From Ruegeria arenilitoris (GTDB taxonomy: Bacteria > Pseudomonadota > Alphaproteobacteria > Rhodobacterales > Rhodobacteraceae): 64,000 nt of DNA. Below the pieces are notes generated by a model. That model was not told where the DNA came from and searched no databases. It saw nothing but the letters and a program-made list of their open reading frames with translations. The position numbers and the translations under genes were made by a program. Below, one piece after another: positions 48,018-57,629 of the stretch (the first letter of the stretch is position 1; every line of letters starts with the position of its first letter). The DNA is taken from NCBI RefSeq assembly GCF_013030265.1, contig NZ_WPZQ01000003.1, forward strand, positions 62,001 to 126,000. Reading direction: 5' to 3'.

Positions 48018-49401
48018 AAGTGGCGGCCTCACGTCCTGCGATACGTCCGAAAACGGTTCCGATGGTCATGCCAAAACCGGCCAGATACCCCTGCCCCAGG
48101 ATCGATCCGGCCATTGTTTCACCTGCGGCCCAAAGATTTTTGATCTTTCCGTTGGGCGTCGAGCACTGGGCCGCATCGTCGACCTTGAGCCCAAGGTAAG
48201 TGAAGGTCACACCTGTGCGGAGCGAGTAACCATAGAATGGCGACTCGGTGATTGGGCGGGCCCAGTTGGTCTTGGGCGGTGTCAGGCCAGAAGTAGAAAC
48301 ACCGTCCAATTCGGTAGGATGAAAGTGACTCGTATCACCGCAGGCTGCATTGAACTTTGCAACCGTCGCTGTCAGCTTGTCCGCAGGCAGATCCATCATC
48401 GCAGCCAGTTCTTCCAACGTGTCAGCTTTCAGCGGGGGGAAGACAGACGGCATGAACAGGTTCAGCGATTTAGCGTCGATGACCACGTAGCCTACTTGAT
48501 CGGGTTGGGCCGCCACCAGACGCCCCCAAATCGCATAGCGCTTGGGCCAAACGTCTTCGCCCTCGTCATAAAACCGCTCGGCATTCTTGTTCACGACAAT
48601 TGAAAACGGAACGCAGTCCAGTCGGGTAACGATGCCTCCGTCGAATTTGGGCGCGCGCCCGTCGATGGCAACGGCGTGACATTGGGTTGGATCGCCGACG
48701 CTCTCAACGCCCTGATCCAGCAGATCGGCCAGCACAACTCCTCGGTTGTAAGGAGTACCCCGGATCAGAAAGTTCTTTGCCGGCTCACCCCAAGCACGGG
48801 TAAGCCAATCTGTGTCTGCCTGAAACCCGCCCGAGGCAACGATGATCGCCTTGGGCGTGATGCGATGAGATTGGCCTTCATAGCTATAGTCGACCCATTC
48901 GATCCGATCGTCATTCAACTCCAAATGCGTGACGGCGGCTTCGTACAATACATCGACACCTAAACCTGCAGCGGTTCGATAATAGGCATTAACCAGAGAT
49001 TTCCCGCCGCCCATGAAAAAGGCATTGGTGCGCGCCAGTGACAATGTTCCGGAAAGCGATGGTTGGAACCGGACCCCATGCTCTTCCATCCACGGCAAAC
49101 ACTCCTCGGAAGTGCGGATTGCCAGGCGGGCAAGATGTTCGTCGGTTTTGCCACCAGTGACCTTCATCAGATCCGAAAAGTACTCGTTCTCTCCGTACTC
49201 TTCGACCAAAGGACCCAGAGGGGCACCGTGCATGCAGCGAAAGTTGCGTGTGTGACGCGAGTTCCCCCCGCGATAGGGTTTCGGAGCCGTTTCGAGGATA
49301 AGAACGCGTGCGCCTGCTTCGGCGGCTGTCATTGCGGCACAAAGGGCAGCGTTTCCGCCACCAATCACAGCGATATCGTAAGCTTCCTTTTGGGTGGCCA
49401 T
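48007..49401 (-). CDS. tcuA: FAD-dependent tricarballylate dehydrogenase TcuA
   Basis: 464 residues of the fumarate reductase/succinate dehydrogenase flavoprotein family. The FAD motif AVIGGGNAALCAAMTAAEAG lies near residue 11, with RGGNSRHTRNFR next. A C-terminal TGVTFTYLGLKVD and GSILGQGYLAGFGMTIGTV complete the FAD site. It oxidises tricarballylate to cis-aconitate in known cases. It follows the GntR gene by 11 bp. Confidence 0.87.
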   Translation of the reverse strand: MATQKEAYDIAVIGGGNAALCAAMTAAEAGARVLILETAPKPYRGGNSRHTRNFRCMHGAPLGPLVEEYGENEYFSDLMKVTGGKTDEHLARLAIRTSEECLPWMEEHGVRFQPSLSGTLSLARTNAFFMGGGKSLVNAYYRTAAGLGVDVLYEAAVTHLELNDDRIEWVDYSYEGQSHRITPKAIIVASGGFQADTDWLTRAWGEPAKNFLIRGTPYNRGVVLADLLDQGVESVGDPTQCHAVAIDGRAPKFDGGIVTRLDCVPFSIVVNKNAERFYDEGEDVWPKRYAIWGRLVAAQPDQVGYVVIDAKSLNLFMPSVFPPLKADTLEELAAMMDLPADKLTATVAKFNAACGDTSHFHPTELDGVSTSGLTPPKTNWARPITESPFYGYSLRTGVTFTYLGLKVDDAAQCSTPNGKIKNLWAAGETMAGSILGQGYLAGFGMTIGTVFGRIAGREAATYAN

Positions 49402-49412
49402 ATCCTGTCTAC

Positions 49413-50093
49413 CTACTGATTTTCGTCGATTGTCCGATCGCGTTCCTGCAACGCCCGGATGCGCATCCGTTGTGCGGCCTGAATATGCGCGCGCATCTCT
49501 GTCTCAGCCGCGGCACCATCCCGCGCCTTGAGCGCAGCCATGATACGCCGATGTTCAGCTACTGCCGCTTCGGCCCGATCCCCGTCCAACAATTGCGATG
49601 GCCCAAGGATCAGCAGCGCCTTTTGAAGCGACAGCATGGATTTCGCAAGGAACCGGTTCTTGGCGGCATCCAATAGCGTGGCATGAAAAATCCGATTGAT
49701 CCGAGCTGCATCTGGGCCTGTGCCGGCCTCGGCCAAGCGATCATTCAAAACGTCCAGCTCGTCCAATTCGACATCCGACGCCGCGCGAGCTGCCAAACGT
49801 GCTGCAGTGCCTTCGAGTACAGCGCGCATCTCATAGAGTTCCATTACTTCGGCGTAATCCAGGCTGCGGACGGTCGCGCCCTGCCGCGGAACGTGGGTGA
49901 CCAAGCCGTCGGCCTCCAACTGCCGGATCGCTTCCCGCACCGGAGTTCGACTGACGCCCAGCCGTTCCGACAGTTCGATTTCGCGCAGGCGTTCGCCGGG
50001 CAGAAGTGTGCCGTCATGAATCTCGTCCAGCAGGCGCTGATACGCGGAATTGCCTTGCGGGCCGGGCTGTAAGGTGTCGTCCTGAATGGTCAT
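49413..50093 (-). CDS. GntR/FadR-family regulator of the tricarboxylate genes
   Basis: About 226 residues with a winged helix (ERLREIELSERLGVSRTPVR and EAIRQLEADGLV) and an all-helical FCD effector domain with conserved His residues (NRIFHATLL, AVAEHRRIM). The ATG at 50093 starts MTIQDDTL; the longer frame runs into the operator. It heads the tcuR-tcuA-tcuB operon. Confidence 0.85.
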   Translation of the reverse strand: MTIQDDTLQPGPQGNSAYQRLLDEIHDGTLLPGERLREIELSERLGVSRTPVREAIRQLEADGLVTHVPRQGATVRSLDYAEVMELYEMRAVLEGTAARLAARAASDVELDELDVLNDRLAEAGTGPDAARINRIFHATLLDAAKNRFLAKSMLSLQKALLILGPSQLLDGDRAEAAVAEHRRIMAALKARDGAAAETEMRAHIQAAQRMRIRALQERDRTIDENQ

Positions 50094-50124
50094 CGAGCGC
50101 TCACTTGTCTTCTTGCGTCCACTT

Positions 50125-50140
50125 GTATACATTTGGATAC
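50125..50140. promoter_or_regulatory. GTATAC-N4-GGATAC site upstream of the GntR gene
   Basis: GTATAC-ATTT-GGATAC, in the gap between the divergent GntR and AbrB-type genes. The same layout recurs at 52436. Confidence 0.5.
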
Positions 50141-50171
50141 ATAGTGAGTCAATATCGTCGGAAGCCGCACT

Positions 50172-51236
50172 TTGCCAACCCAGAACAGAACACCTTCTCT
50201 CTTGAAAAAGCGGGCCGTAACACTGGGTCTTGCGCTTCTGGGTGCGGGAGTATTCTGGGCATTGAATCTGCCACTGCCGTTTCTATTTGGCCCAATGTGT
50301 GCGTGTTTGATAGCAGCGCTGGCTCATGCCCCTATGGAAGGTTTTGGTCAGATCTCGGTTGCCGCACGCACCATTCTGGGTGTTGCGGTTGGAGCTTCGA
50401 TTACCCCGGCCCTTTTTGCAGAACTGCCAAAGATGGCTGCGTCCATCGCGCTGATCCCATTCTTCATCCTGCTGATCGCGCTGGTCGGAGTGCCCTTCTT
50501 TCGCAAAGTCTGGGGCTTTGACACAACAACTGCGTTTTACGCGGCCATGCCCGGTGGATTGCAGGACATGATCATCTTCGGAACCGAGGCAGGCGCCAAT
50601 CCGCGGACGTTGTCCCTGATACACGGCACACGCGTTCTGATCATCGTGACGCTGGCACCACTTTTTCTGACCGTGTTTTACGACGCCCAGCTTACCAACC
50701 CGATCGGAGAGCCTGCGCGCGACTTGCCGATAAATGAGTTGGTACTGATGGTTCTGGCCGCCCTTATCGGTTGGAAGGGCGGCGAGCGGATCGGTCTGTT
50801 CGGGGCGTCAATTCTGGGTCCAATGATCCTGACAGCAGCCTTGTCGCTGGGAGATTTCATTCACACCCGACCGCCTCGAGAGGCCATCCTTGCAGCACAG
50901 TTCTTTATCGGCTGCGGGATCGGTGTGAAATTCGTAGGCGTCACCTGGGTCGAACTGCGCAGGGTTGTGGCAGCGGGTTTCGCCTATGTCATTGTCCTCG
51001 CGATACTGGCTGCTGCCTTCACCGCCGTTGTCACCACATTGGGCTTCGGTCAGCCGGTTGAGGCTTTCCTCGCCTTCGCCCCCGGCGGACAGGCAGAGAT
51101 GACAGTTCTGGCCATCGTCTCGGGTGCGGATTTGGGTTTTGTTATCACGCACCACCTGACAAGGATCGTGCTGGTGATCATCGGTGCGCCTATTGCGGCC
51201 AACCTCATCTTGCGTTGGTCCAAACCTCGGGGTTGA
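50172..51236 (+). CDS. AbrB-family membrane protein (PF05145-like)
   Basis: 354 residues in two similar halves of about five helices each: PLPFLFGPMCACLIAAL with AAMPGGLQDMI in the first, FAPGGQAEMTVLAIVSGADL in the second. The family is a putative transporter or regulator of ammonia monooxygenase in name only; its function is poorly known. The start is a TTG and may be a little downstream. Its 3' end overlaps the antisense hydroxyacid dehydrogenase by 32 bp. Confidence 0.8.
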   Translation: MPTQNRTPSLLKKRAVTLGLALLGAGVFWALNLPLPFLFGPMCACLIAALAHAPMEGFGQISVAARTILGVAVGASITPALFAELPKMAASIALIPFFILLIALVGVPFFRKVWGFDTTTAFYAAMPGGLQDMIIFGTEAGANPRTLSLIHGTRVLIIVTLAPLFLTVFYDAQLTNPIGEPARDLPINELVLMVLAALIGWKGGERIGLFGASILGPMILTAALSLGDFIHTRPPREAILAAQFFIGCGIGVKFVGVTWVELRRVVAAGFAYVIVLAILAAAFTAVVTTLGFGQPVEAFLAFAPGGQAEMTVLAIVSGADLGFVITHHLTRIVLVIIGAPIAANLILRWSKPRG

Positions 51237-52185
51237 TCATGTGAATCGGAGTGCCTTCGGCATAAGCATGCACCTGATCGAAAATGTCTGCGAATTGCAG
51301 GTCGAACTCGTCCTCCGTCACAAATCCAATATGTGGTGTCGCAATCAGGTTTGGATGCGATAGCAACGGGTCATTCGGATCAGTAAGCGGCTCTGTATCA
51401 AAGACATCAATGGCGGCTTTACCGGGGTGCCCGGCATTCAAAGCCTCAAGCAATGCGCCCTTTGCGATTAGGCCCGCACGGGATGTATTCACAAACAGCG
51501 CCCCCGATTGCATCTGCGCGAAATCCGACGCGGTGATAATACCGCGAGTGTCTGGCTTCAGACGGACATGAACTGAGACGACATCGCTTTGGGCAAAGAA
51601 TGCTTCACGGCTTTCTGCGATCAGAACTCCATCTGCCTCCGCGCGCGCGCGGCCTTCATCCGAGGACCACCAGACTACATTCATTCCGAATGCCTCGGCA
51701 TAGCCTGCAACGGCGCGGGCGATACGGCCATATCCATAGAGCCCCAGTTTCCGCCCCCTCAGGGTCTTGCCAACTCCGGCCTGCCAATGCCCCGCTTTGA
51801 CCGAGGCCATCTGTGCGGGCAAATCACGCATCCCGGCCATGATTAGCGCCCATGTCAGTTCGGCAGCAGCATATGAGGGCGTCCCGCCATGCATGTTCGA
51901 ACAAAGTAGCACTCCGTTATCCGAGCATGCCTGCACATCGATATGCGGGTAAACGCTGCGTTGACTGATTAGTTTCAGATTAGGAAGTTTCTCAATCAAG
52001 TCGCGGGTGATTTTGGTGCGTTCGCGAAACAGCACCAGCGCCTCGGCCTCCTGCAACCGCGCGGCCAATTCGTCTATCTCTTCGACATGATCTGTCCAGA
52101 CCTTCACGTGATGGCCAGATAGTTTTTCAAAACAGGGCAGGCCCTGCAGTGTTTCAAACCAATCATCCAGAATATGAACCTTCAT
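51205..52185 (-). CDS. D-isomer 2-hydroxyacid dehydrogenase
   Basis: 326 residues. NAD-binding GYGRIARAVAGYAEAFG at about 150, catalytic Arg in VNTSRAGLI, acidic residue in DVFDTEPLTDPNDPL and His in TPHIGFVTEDEF complete the family triad. It reduces or oxidises a 2-keto/2-hydroxy acid, possibly one formed from the tricarboxylate. Its start overlaps the 78-residue gene by 4 bp. Confidence 0.87.
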   Translation of the reverse strand: MKVHILDDWFETLQGLPCFEKLSGHHVKVWTDHVEEIDELAARLQEAEALVLFRERTKITRDLIEKLPNLKLISQRSVYPHIDVQACSDNGVLLCSNMHGGTPSYAAAELTWALIMAGMRDLPAQMASVKAGHWQAGVGKTLRGRKLGLYGYGRIARAVAGYAEAFGMNVVWWSSDEGRARAEADGVLIAESREAFFAQSDVVSVHVRLKPDTRGIITASDFAQMQSGALFVNTSRAGLIAKGALLEALNAGHPGKAAIDVFDTEPLTDPNDPLLSHPNLIATPHIGFVTEDEFDLQFADIFDQVHAYAEGTPIHMINPEVWTNAR

Positions 52186-52418
52186 CGGCTTTCTATACCC
52201 TGCCCTATGTTTAGTTTTCTTGGGGTCGGCACAAAGTGCAATGCGTCAAGTGCTGCAAGCGCATTGCGGACCCGTTCGCTTTGATCCAGCAAATGGTTGA
52301 ACTGCTCATCGCATCCGGCAATCGGTGTTGGGTATTCGGCGATGTCCCGCCGTAGCACCGACTGTGCCAGCCTGAGTTCCTGACGCGCAATATCAAGGCA
52401 TTCAGAATAGTCATCCAT
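52182..52418 (-). CDS. Small helical protein of unknown function
   Basis: 78 residues, no recognised family. It is helical and acidic with two cysteines (YSECLDIARQELRLAQSVL and PIAGCDEQFNHLLDQSERV). The 4-bp overlap with the dehydrogenase start shows it is likely real and coupled. A GTATAC-type box lies 17 bp upstream. Confidence 0.55.
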   Translation of the reverse strand: MDDYSECLDIARQELRLAQSVLRRDIAEYPTPIAGCDEQFNHLLDQSERVRNALAALDALHFVPTPRKLNIGQGIESR

Positions 52419-52435
52419 GGTGGCGCCTCCATAAT

Positions 52436-52451
52436 GTATACCATAGTATAC
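52436..52451. promoter_or_regulatory. GTATAC-N4-GTATAC site upstream of the 78-residue gene
   Basis: GTATAC-CATA-GTATAC shares layout with the 50125 site. It probably binds the same GntR protein and controls the small gene and the dehydrogenase. Confidence 0.5.
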
Positions 52452-52469
52452 TTACTAGCGTTTACCATA

Positions 52470-53558
52470 TCAACTCCCGTTCCACACAGACTCTGGTACG
52501 TAGACATGCCCATCCGCCAGCTTACGCGCGGTCCGCACCAAACCGGCAGAATTTACATTGAAATCCCCGTCATGTGAGAAATCCACCAGCACGTCGATCT
52601 TGCCCGACGCATGTTCCAGTATAACTTCCGCCGGACTTGCCTCAGGACGGGCCAGCAACTCGTCAGCGACGGTTCCGGGTGTCAAAGCGCAGGACGCCAT
52701 GCATTGCGCACCGGTGACCGCCATTGTTGGATGGGTTTTCCACGGCATGAAGTACCGAACCGCAACGGTTCCACCTTCCTTGGCTGGTGCAAAGAGGCCG
52801 AATTTCGGGGTCACTGATTTTGATACATCCCCCATACCCATCAACTTCCCGGCTTCGATCCGCACCGCCTCCATACGATCAAAGAAATCGCGGTCGGCAT
52901 CCAGTTCATCAGCGCTTTCATACCCTGTCAGTCCGAATTCTGTGGCCTGCGCTATGACCATTGGCATGGCAACATCCATACAGGTCAACTCGATCCCCTG
53001 AACTGTATCACGCAGGTTTCCGGTGGGTAGAAATGCACCTGTTGCCGAGCCTACAACACCCATGAAACTCAGCTGCACAGGTGCAGATTGGCCAGGAACT
53101 CCGGCAATTTCCGCATCGCCCTCATAGACCAGTTCACCACCCGGGGTCTGCACTTTGGCGATGACCCGGGCACCCGTGTTGACAGCGCGAATTCGGATTT
53201 CGGTCTCATCACCCTGGGGGTTAAACAACCCCATTTCGATGGCAGCAGGGGCGACTCCGGACAGGATGTTTCCGCAGGTGGGTTTGAAATCGACCAGTTT
53301 CTCCTCAACCGAAACCTGCGCGAAGAAATAGTCGATATCAGCCCAGTCATCCTCGCTGACTGACAGCATCGCAACCTTGGTCGTCACCGCTGTACCGCCT
53401 CCGATTCCGTCGATGTTAATCGCTTGCCCGGCCCCAAGGGCGGCGACCAGCACGTCTGCCAACGTCTCTAAATCCTCAGGCAGATCAGAGCGACGAAAGT
53501 ATGGCCCACGAGAAGTGCCGCCGCGCATGAAAATATACGGGATTGCTGTCTGGGTCAT
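52470..53558 (-). CDS. PrpF-family isomerase/tautomerase
   Basis: 362 residues with a diaminopimelate-epimerase-like fold. FMRGGTSRGPYFRRSDLPED at the start, QAINIDGIGGGTAVTTKVAM, FKPTCGNILSGVAPAAIEMG and the late MPWKTHPTMAVTGAQC are PrpF signatures. Known members isomerise aconitate or methylaconitate or tautomerise oxalomesaconate. Beside tcuAB a role in cis/trans-aconitate interconversion fits. It precedes the transporter genes in no shared direction break: all are on the minus strand after tctA. Confidence 0.85.
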   Translation of the reverse strand: MTQTAIPYIFMRGGTSRGPYFRRSDLPEDLETLADVLVAALGAGQAINIDGIGGGTAVTTKVAMLSVSEDDWADIDYFFAQVSVEEKLVDFKPTCGNILSGVAPAAIEMGLFNPQGDETEIRIRAVNTGARVIAKVQTPGGELVYEGDAEIAGVPGQSAPVQLSFMGVVGSATGAFLPTGNLRDTVQGIELTCMDVAMPMVIAQATEFGLTGYESADELDADRDFFDRMEAVRIEAGKLMGMGDVSKSVTPKFGLFAPAKEGGTVAVRYFMPWKTHPTMAVTGAQCMASCALTPGTVADELLARPEASPAEVILEHASGKIDVLVDFSHDGDFNVNSAGLVRTARKLADGHVYVPESVWNGS

Positions 53559-53624
53559 CTCGAACCCTCCTTTACAAACCGTGTCAGATTTTTTGTGAAT
53601 TCAAGCCGGGCATTGGTGGACCAC

Positions 53625-55655
53625 CTATTTCAGCGGCCATGGCAAGCTGACCATGTCCTGCAACAGACCCGGCGGGAAATCGCGGTTCAGCGCACCGGCC
53701 ATCAGGCACATGAACCCGATGCCGCAGGCTGTCAGGAGCAGCGTCATCTGCCAGCTTGCCCCGGCCCGGATGCGGAAAAACGCGATCAGGAAACCCAGCA
53801 GCGCGAGGATGAACCCCACCACCCAAGTCGCGGCGATCAGACTGGCGAACCACGCGAGTGTGGACCACAGACCATGCGGTGCGCTGGCGTCTTCTCCGGC
53901 GATTTCCTTGTCGGCGAAGATCGCATCACCCTCGGGTCGCCGCATCATCTGGATCAACAGGATCACGCAGCAGAACAGCGAGACGCTGCCGATCACCAGA
54001 GGGATGATCTTGTCGGTCATATTGTAGTCGGGGATCATATTGGCGTTGACCAAGGCGACGATCAGATAGGCCATGATCACCAGCAGGAAGATCAATGGCG
54101 CGCGCTTCGTACCTGCCTTTACGTCACCTTCGGCCATGATCATCCTGGCCTGCCGGATGCCCAGAATGACCGAAACAACGGTGACGACGATCAGCACGAT
54201 AACGATCGGGCTGAAAACATACTCCATGCCCTCCCCAAAGCTCTTGCGGAACCGGAACGAGGCGATCTGGAACGCCTGGTTGGTGAATTTCTCAACCGGG
54301 TTCGATAGAACGAAACCGATCAGGAAGGCCGGGCGCGACCAGTCGAAACGGCGCAAGAAGATGCCGATCAAGCCGATCACGAACAGGGCGAGCAGGTCTT
54401 CGAAGTTTTGCCCCGACTGGAAGGCCGCAAAGCTGATCAGCATGAACAGGAACGGTGCCAGATAGGTAAAGCGGATCGTCGTCAGCTTGGCTATACCACC
54501 CGAGGCTGCGATGCACAGGATCGTGCCCACCACGTTGGCCAGCGCCAGCAGCCAGACGATGGAATAGGTGATGTCGAGATTGTCCTTGAGCATGCTCGGC
54601 CCGACCTCGATATCACCGGATCCCAACAGTGCAACAGCGCCGATGAAGATTGCCATCGAACCTGAGCCGGGGATGCCAAACAGCAGGGTCGGCACCAGCC
54701 CACCACCCTCTTTGGCGTTGTTTGAGCTTTCAGGGCCGATAACCCCGCGCACTTCGCCTTTGCCGAAGTTGCTTTTGTCTTTTGTGGATTGAACCGAATG
54801 ACCATAGGCGATCCAGTCGACAACTGAGCCCCCGAGGCCCGGAATGACGCCGACAACCACGCCAATGATTGAACAACGGACCGAGAGCCAGATGTTGGCG
54901 AACCAGTCTTTGACACCGTCAAGCCAACCAGCCCCCAGAGATGCCCCTTTCGCGATCGAACGATCTTGCCGCAGCAGTGAGACGATCTCGGGAACGGCAA
55001 AGATACCCAGCCCGACGATGACCAATTTCAGACCATCAGTCAGATAGGGAATGTCATAGGTCGCCATACGAAGTGAGCCGCCTGCGTCGGCCTCACCAAT
55101 TGTACCGACCATCAAGCCCAGCCCGGCGGCGGCGACCCCTTTCAGAGGGATACGCCCTGCTAAAATAGCGACCATCGAAAGGCCAAGAATTGTGATCATC
55201 AGCATCTCGGGCAGGCCGAACGCCAGAACGATGGGACGCGCGACAAGGATGAACATGGTCAGGAAAGTGGCGCCGACCAGCCCACCGAACAGGGATGAGG
55301 AGAAGGCCGCCGAAAGCGCCCGCGCAGCCTCGCCCTTTTTGGCCATCGGGAAGCCGTCCAGCACCGTGGCTTGCGAAGCAGAACTGCCGGGGATGCCCAT
55401 CAAGACGGAAGCGAAGGTGTCCGAGGTCGGCACCACCGCGACCATCCCGATCATCAGCGCCAGACCAAGGATCGGGTCCATGCCGAACATGAAAGGCAGC
55501 AGTAGCGACAGGCCAGCGATGCCTCCGAGGCCCGGAAAGACCCCCACAGCCAAGCCCATGACCACGCCAAGCACAAGATAGCCCAGAACGATGGGTTGCA
55601 GGATCAAACCCCACGCGTCACCAAGCGCAGGTAAAGCGGTGGCGAAAACCTCCAT
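53625..55655 (-). CDS. tctA: TctA-TctB fusion, tripartite tricarboxylate transporter membrane protein
   Basis: 676 residues against about 500 for TctA alone. The N-terminal 500 residues carry the TctA pattern (GVFPGLGGIAGLSLLLPFMF, GIPGSSASQATVLDGF, and a second inverted VIPGLGGSVVDWIAYGH with IPGSGSMAIF). The last 170 residues have four helices like TctB (TDKIIPLVIGSVSLFCCVIL, then a charged loop). No separate tctB gene is present, so the small subunit is fused. It works with TctC. Confidence 0.88.
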   Translation of the reverse strand: MEVFATALPALGDAWGLILQPIVLGYLVLGVVMGLAVGVFPGLGGIAGLSLLLPFMFGMDPILGLALMIGMVAVVPTSDTFASVLMGIPGSSASQATVLDGFPMAKKGEAARALSAAFSSSLFGGLVGATFLTMFILVARPIVLAFGLPEMLMITILGLSMVAILAGRIPLKGVAAAGLGLMVGTIGEADAGGSLRMATYDIPYLTDGLKLVIVGLGIFAVPEIVSLLRQDRSIAKGASLGAGWLDGVKDWFANIWLSVRCSIIGVVVGVIPGLGGSVVDWIAYGHSVQSTKDKSNFGKGEVRGVIGPESSNNAKEGGGLVPTLLFGIPGSGSMAIFIGAVALLGSGDIEVGPSMLKDNLDITYSIVWLLALANVVGTILCIAASGGIAKLTTIRFTYLAPFLFMLISFAAFQSGQNFEDLLALFVIGLIGIFLRRFDWSRPAFLIGFVLSNPVEKFTNQAFQIASFRFRKSFGEGMEYVFSPIVIVLIVVTVVSVILGIRQARMIMAEGDVKAGTKRAPLIFLLVIMAYLIVALVNANMIPDYNMTDKIIPLVIGSVSLFCCVILLIQMMRRPEGDAIFADKEIAGEDASAPHGLWSTLAWFASLIAATWVVGFILALLGFLIAFFRIRAGASWQMTLLLTACGIGFMCLMAGALNRDFPPGLLQDMVSLPWPLK

Positions 55656-55695
55656 AGCGGCCGCCTTTCATAAATTGTCTTGTATTTAGTAAAAG

Positions 55696-55719
55696 CGCGC
55701 GCCCTTCATTGGGCGCGCG
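55696..55719 (-). terminator. Intercistronic terminator/attenuator between tctC and tctA
   Basis: On the minus strand a perfect 9-bp stem CGCGCGCCC and GGGCGCGCG with a 6-nt loop precedes CTTTTACT. It should lower tctA expression relative to the binding protein. Confidence 0.7.
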
Positions 55720-55732
55720 ACGACGTGTGGGC

Positions 55733-56821
55733 TTAGTTTAGCTCGACGCCATAGGCCTCTTTCAGCCAGTTCAGGACATATTGCTTGGCATTGTCGTCAA
55801 CGTTGGTCGCTGTTTGCAGCGCAGCTTTCGAGCCATCGCCAACGAACACCGGATATTTGCCCACGCGCTTGGACGAAATGTCCGCAAAGTCACCACGCTC
55901 GGTTACAGCTTGGAACGCGGCGGTGTAGGCTTCGACGACCTCTTGTGGCGTGTCGCCGGGCAGGAAGGCCAGTTTCTGAACCGGGAAGCCCGCCACGAAG
56001 AAGGCCTTCCATGCGTCCCATGCTTCACCGCTGGTTTCGCAACCATCGGTGGCCTCGCAGACCTCTTTGAAAGTCGGAATGTCCGGGAAAGTCGGGTCGC
56101 GCACGATGTTACCGTCCGCGTCCAGCGCGCCCCATGTCATCATCGGCACAGCCTGGCCCGCCTCGACCAGCGGGGCCGACCCGCCCAGATAGCCGGAGGA
56201 TGTCTGATAGTCGATATTGGCTTCGCCACGTTCGAACATCAGGCGGCCATCACCACGGCCCTTAATCCCAAAGACCGGTTCCACATTCATACCCAGCATC
56301 TGCCAGGCCAGCAGCGGCACCAAGTCCAAACGGGTTGCGCCCTGCGATCCGTAGATGAAGTTGGTGTCTTTCAATGCATTGGCAGAGCCATCAAACTTTG
56401 CACCGTCTTCAGCGTTCAGATAAGCAACACCGCCGGTGCCCGATGCCATGACCGGAATCCAGTCATTATATTCATAGCGCACGCGGGGGTCGCTCAGCAG
56501 ATACGGGAACTGAGTGGACCCTGATGTGCCAAACAGCAGGGTGCCATCGTCGTGCTCCTGCTCCTGAAACCAGTTCGCGCCTTTGGTCGAGCCGGCACCG
56601 GGCATGAATTTCACGACAACAGTCGGTTGACCCGGCAGTGCTTCGGACAGAAGCGGCGCAAAGAAGTTGGCCCATTTGGCCGACCCGCCAGTTTCCGAGA
56701 ACGGAATGACCCATTCGACGGTCTTGCCCGAGAAATCGACCTCAGCGGCGGCAGGTGCCGCGATACCGGCGGCGGCGATCAGCCCCACGACAGCGCGACG
56801 GGTGAAGTTGGAAATGGCCAT
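55733..56821 (-). CDS. tctC: TctC/Bug-family periplasmic binding protein
   Basis: 362 residues with a signal peptide ending near AAPAAA (a Tat-like RRAV lies at residues 8-11). VEWVIPFSETGGSAKWANFF and FMPGAGSTKGANWFQ are the ligand-loop motifs of the Bug fold. It binds a tricarboxylate in the periplasm. Divergent from tctD. Confidence 0.88.
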   Translation of the reverse strand: MAISNFTRRAVVGLIAAAGIAAPAAAEVDFSGKTVEWVIPFSETGGSAKWANFFAPLLSEALPGQPTVVVKFMPGAGSTKGANWFQEQEHDDGTLLFGTSGSTQFPYLLSDPRVRYEYNDWIPVMASGTGGVAYLNAEDGAKFDGSANALKDTNFIYGSQGATRLDLVPLLAWQMLGMNVEPVFGIKGRGDGRLMFERGEANIDYQTSSGYLGGSAPLVEAGQAVPMMTWGALDADGNIVRDPTFPDIPTFKEVCEATDGCETSGEAWDAWKAFFVAGFPVQKLAFLPGDTPQEVVEAYTAAFQAVTERGDFADISSKRVGKYPVFVGDGSKAALQTATNVDDNAKQYVLNWLKEAYGVELN

Positions 56822-56960
56822 TGGTTCCTCCCTGTTGACCAGACAACCACGTCAGCGCCCTCCGCACCACCGTGATTGCAAATAGAACTGCGGGGTTGAT
56901 TCCCCCTCCCATCTGGCAATCATGGAGCGCCAACCTTGCGCGAAACTTGCAGGAGACCCG

Positions 56961-57629
56961 ATGCGGATCGTCATCGTCGAAGACAACGAGACCCTCGCCA
57001 AAGCTATTGCCTATCGCCTACGTGACCGGGGTCATGCACCAGAAGTGCTTGCGGATGGCGATGAGGCTGAATTGTATCTCGCGCAAGAGGGCGCGGACCT
57101 AGTTGTGCTGGATATCAATCTGCCGGGACAGTCAGGGCTGGAGATCCTGAAATCTCTTCGCAACCGTGGTGACGGGGTACCAGTGATCCTGCTTACCGCG
57201 CGCGCCGAAACAAGCGACCGGGTTTCAGGGTTGGATATGGGTGCCGATGACTATCTGGTTAAGCCATTCGAAATGGACGAATTGGAAGCACGCATCCGGG
57301 CGCTTTCTCGACGCAAAGAGCTCGACTACGGAGCAAAAGAGAGCATCGGCAGGTTGGAGTTCGACCGCGCTGCCCGACAGGTTAGTGTGCAGGGCGAGGT
57401 TATGGATATTCCACGGCGGGAAATCGCGGTGCTTGAGTGCCTGTTGGAACGCAGGGGCAGAATTGTCCCCAAAAGCCAACTAACGGATTATGTCTACGGC
57501 GTCGGTGCCGACGTCGAGACCTCCGCCGTCGAGCCTCATGTGTCGCGGCTGAGAAAACGTCTTCAAGATCTGGGTATTAGAATAAAGACAGCCCGTGGTC
57601 TGGGGTATCTGCTTGAGGTGCAGAAGTGA
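56961..57629 (+). CDS. tctD: OmpR-type response regulator TctD
   Basis: 222 residues: receiver with VEDNETLAKA, Asp in LVVLDINLPGQSG, and KPFEMDEL; then a winged-helix output domain ending RTARGLGYLLEVQK-like. The ATG at 56961 has AGGAG 5 bases upstream. It overlaps tctE by 4 bp. Confidence 0.9.
   Translation: MRIVIVEDNETLAKAIAYRLRDRGHAPEVLADGDEAELYLAQEGADLVVLDINLPGQSGLEILKSLRNRGDGVPVILLTARAETSDRVSGLDMGADDYLVKPFEMDELEARIRALSRRKELDYGAKESIGRLEFDRAARQVSVQGEVMDIPRREIAVLECLLERRGRIVPKSQLTDYVYGVGADVETSAVEPHVSRLRKRLQDLGIRIKTARGLGYLLEVQK

Noticed and set aside
53595..54308. 237-codon plus-strand frame rich in Asp/Gln/His
   Set aside because: Antisense to the TctB-like part of the tctA fusion; composition reflects hydrophobic codons read backwards.
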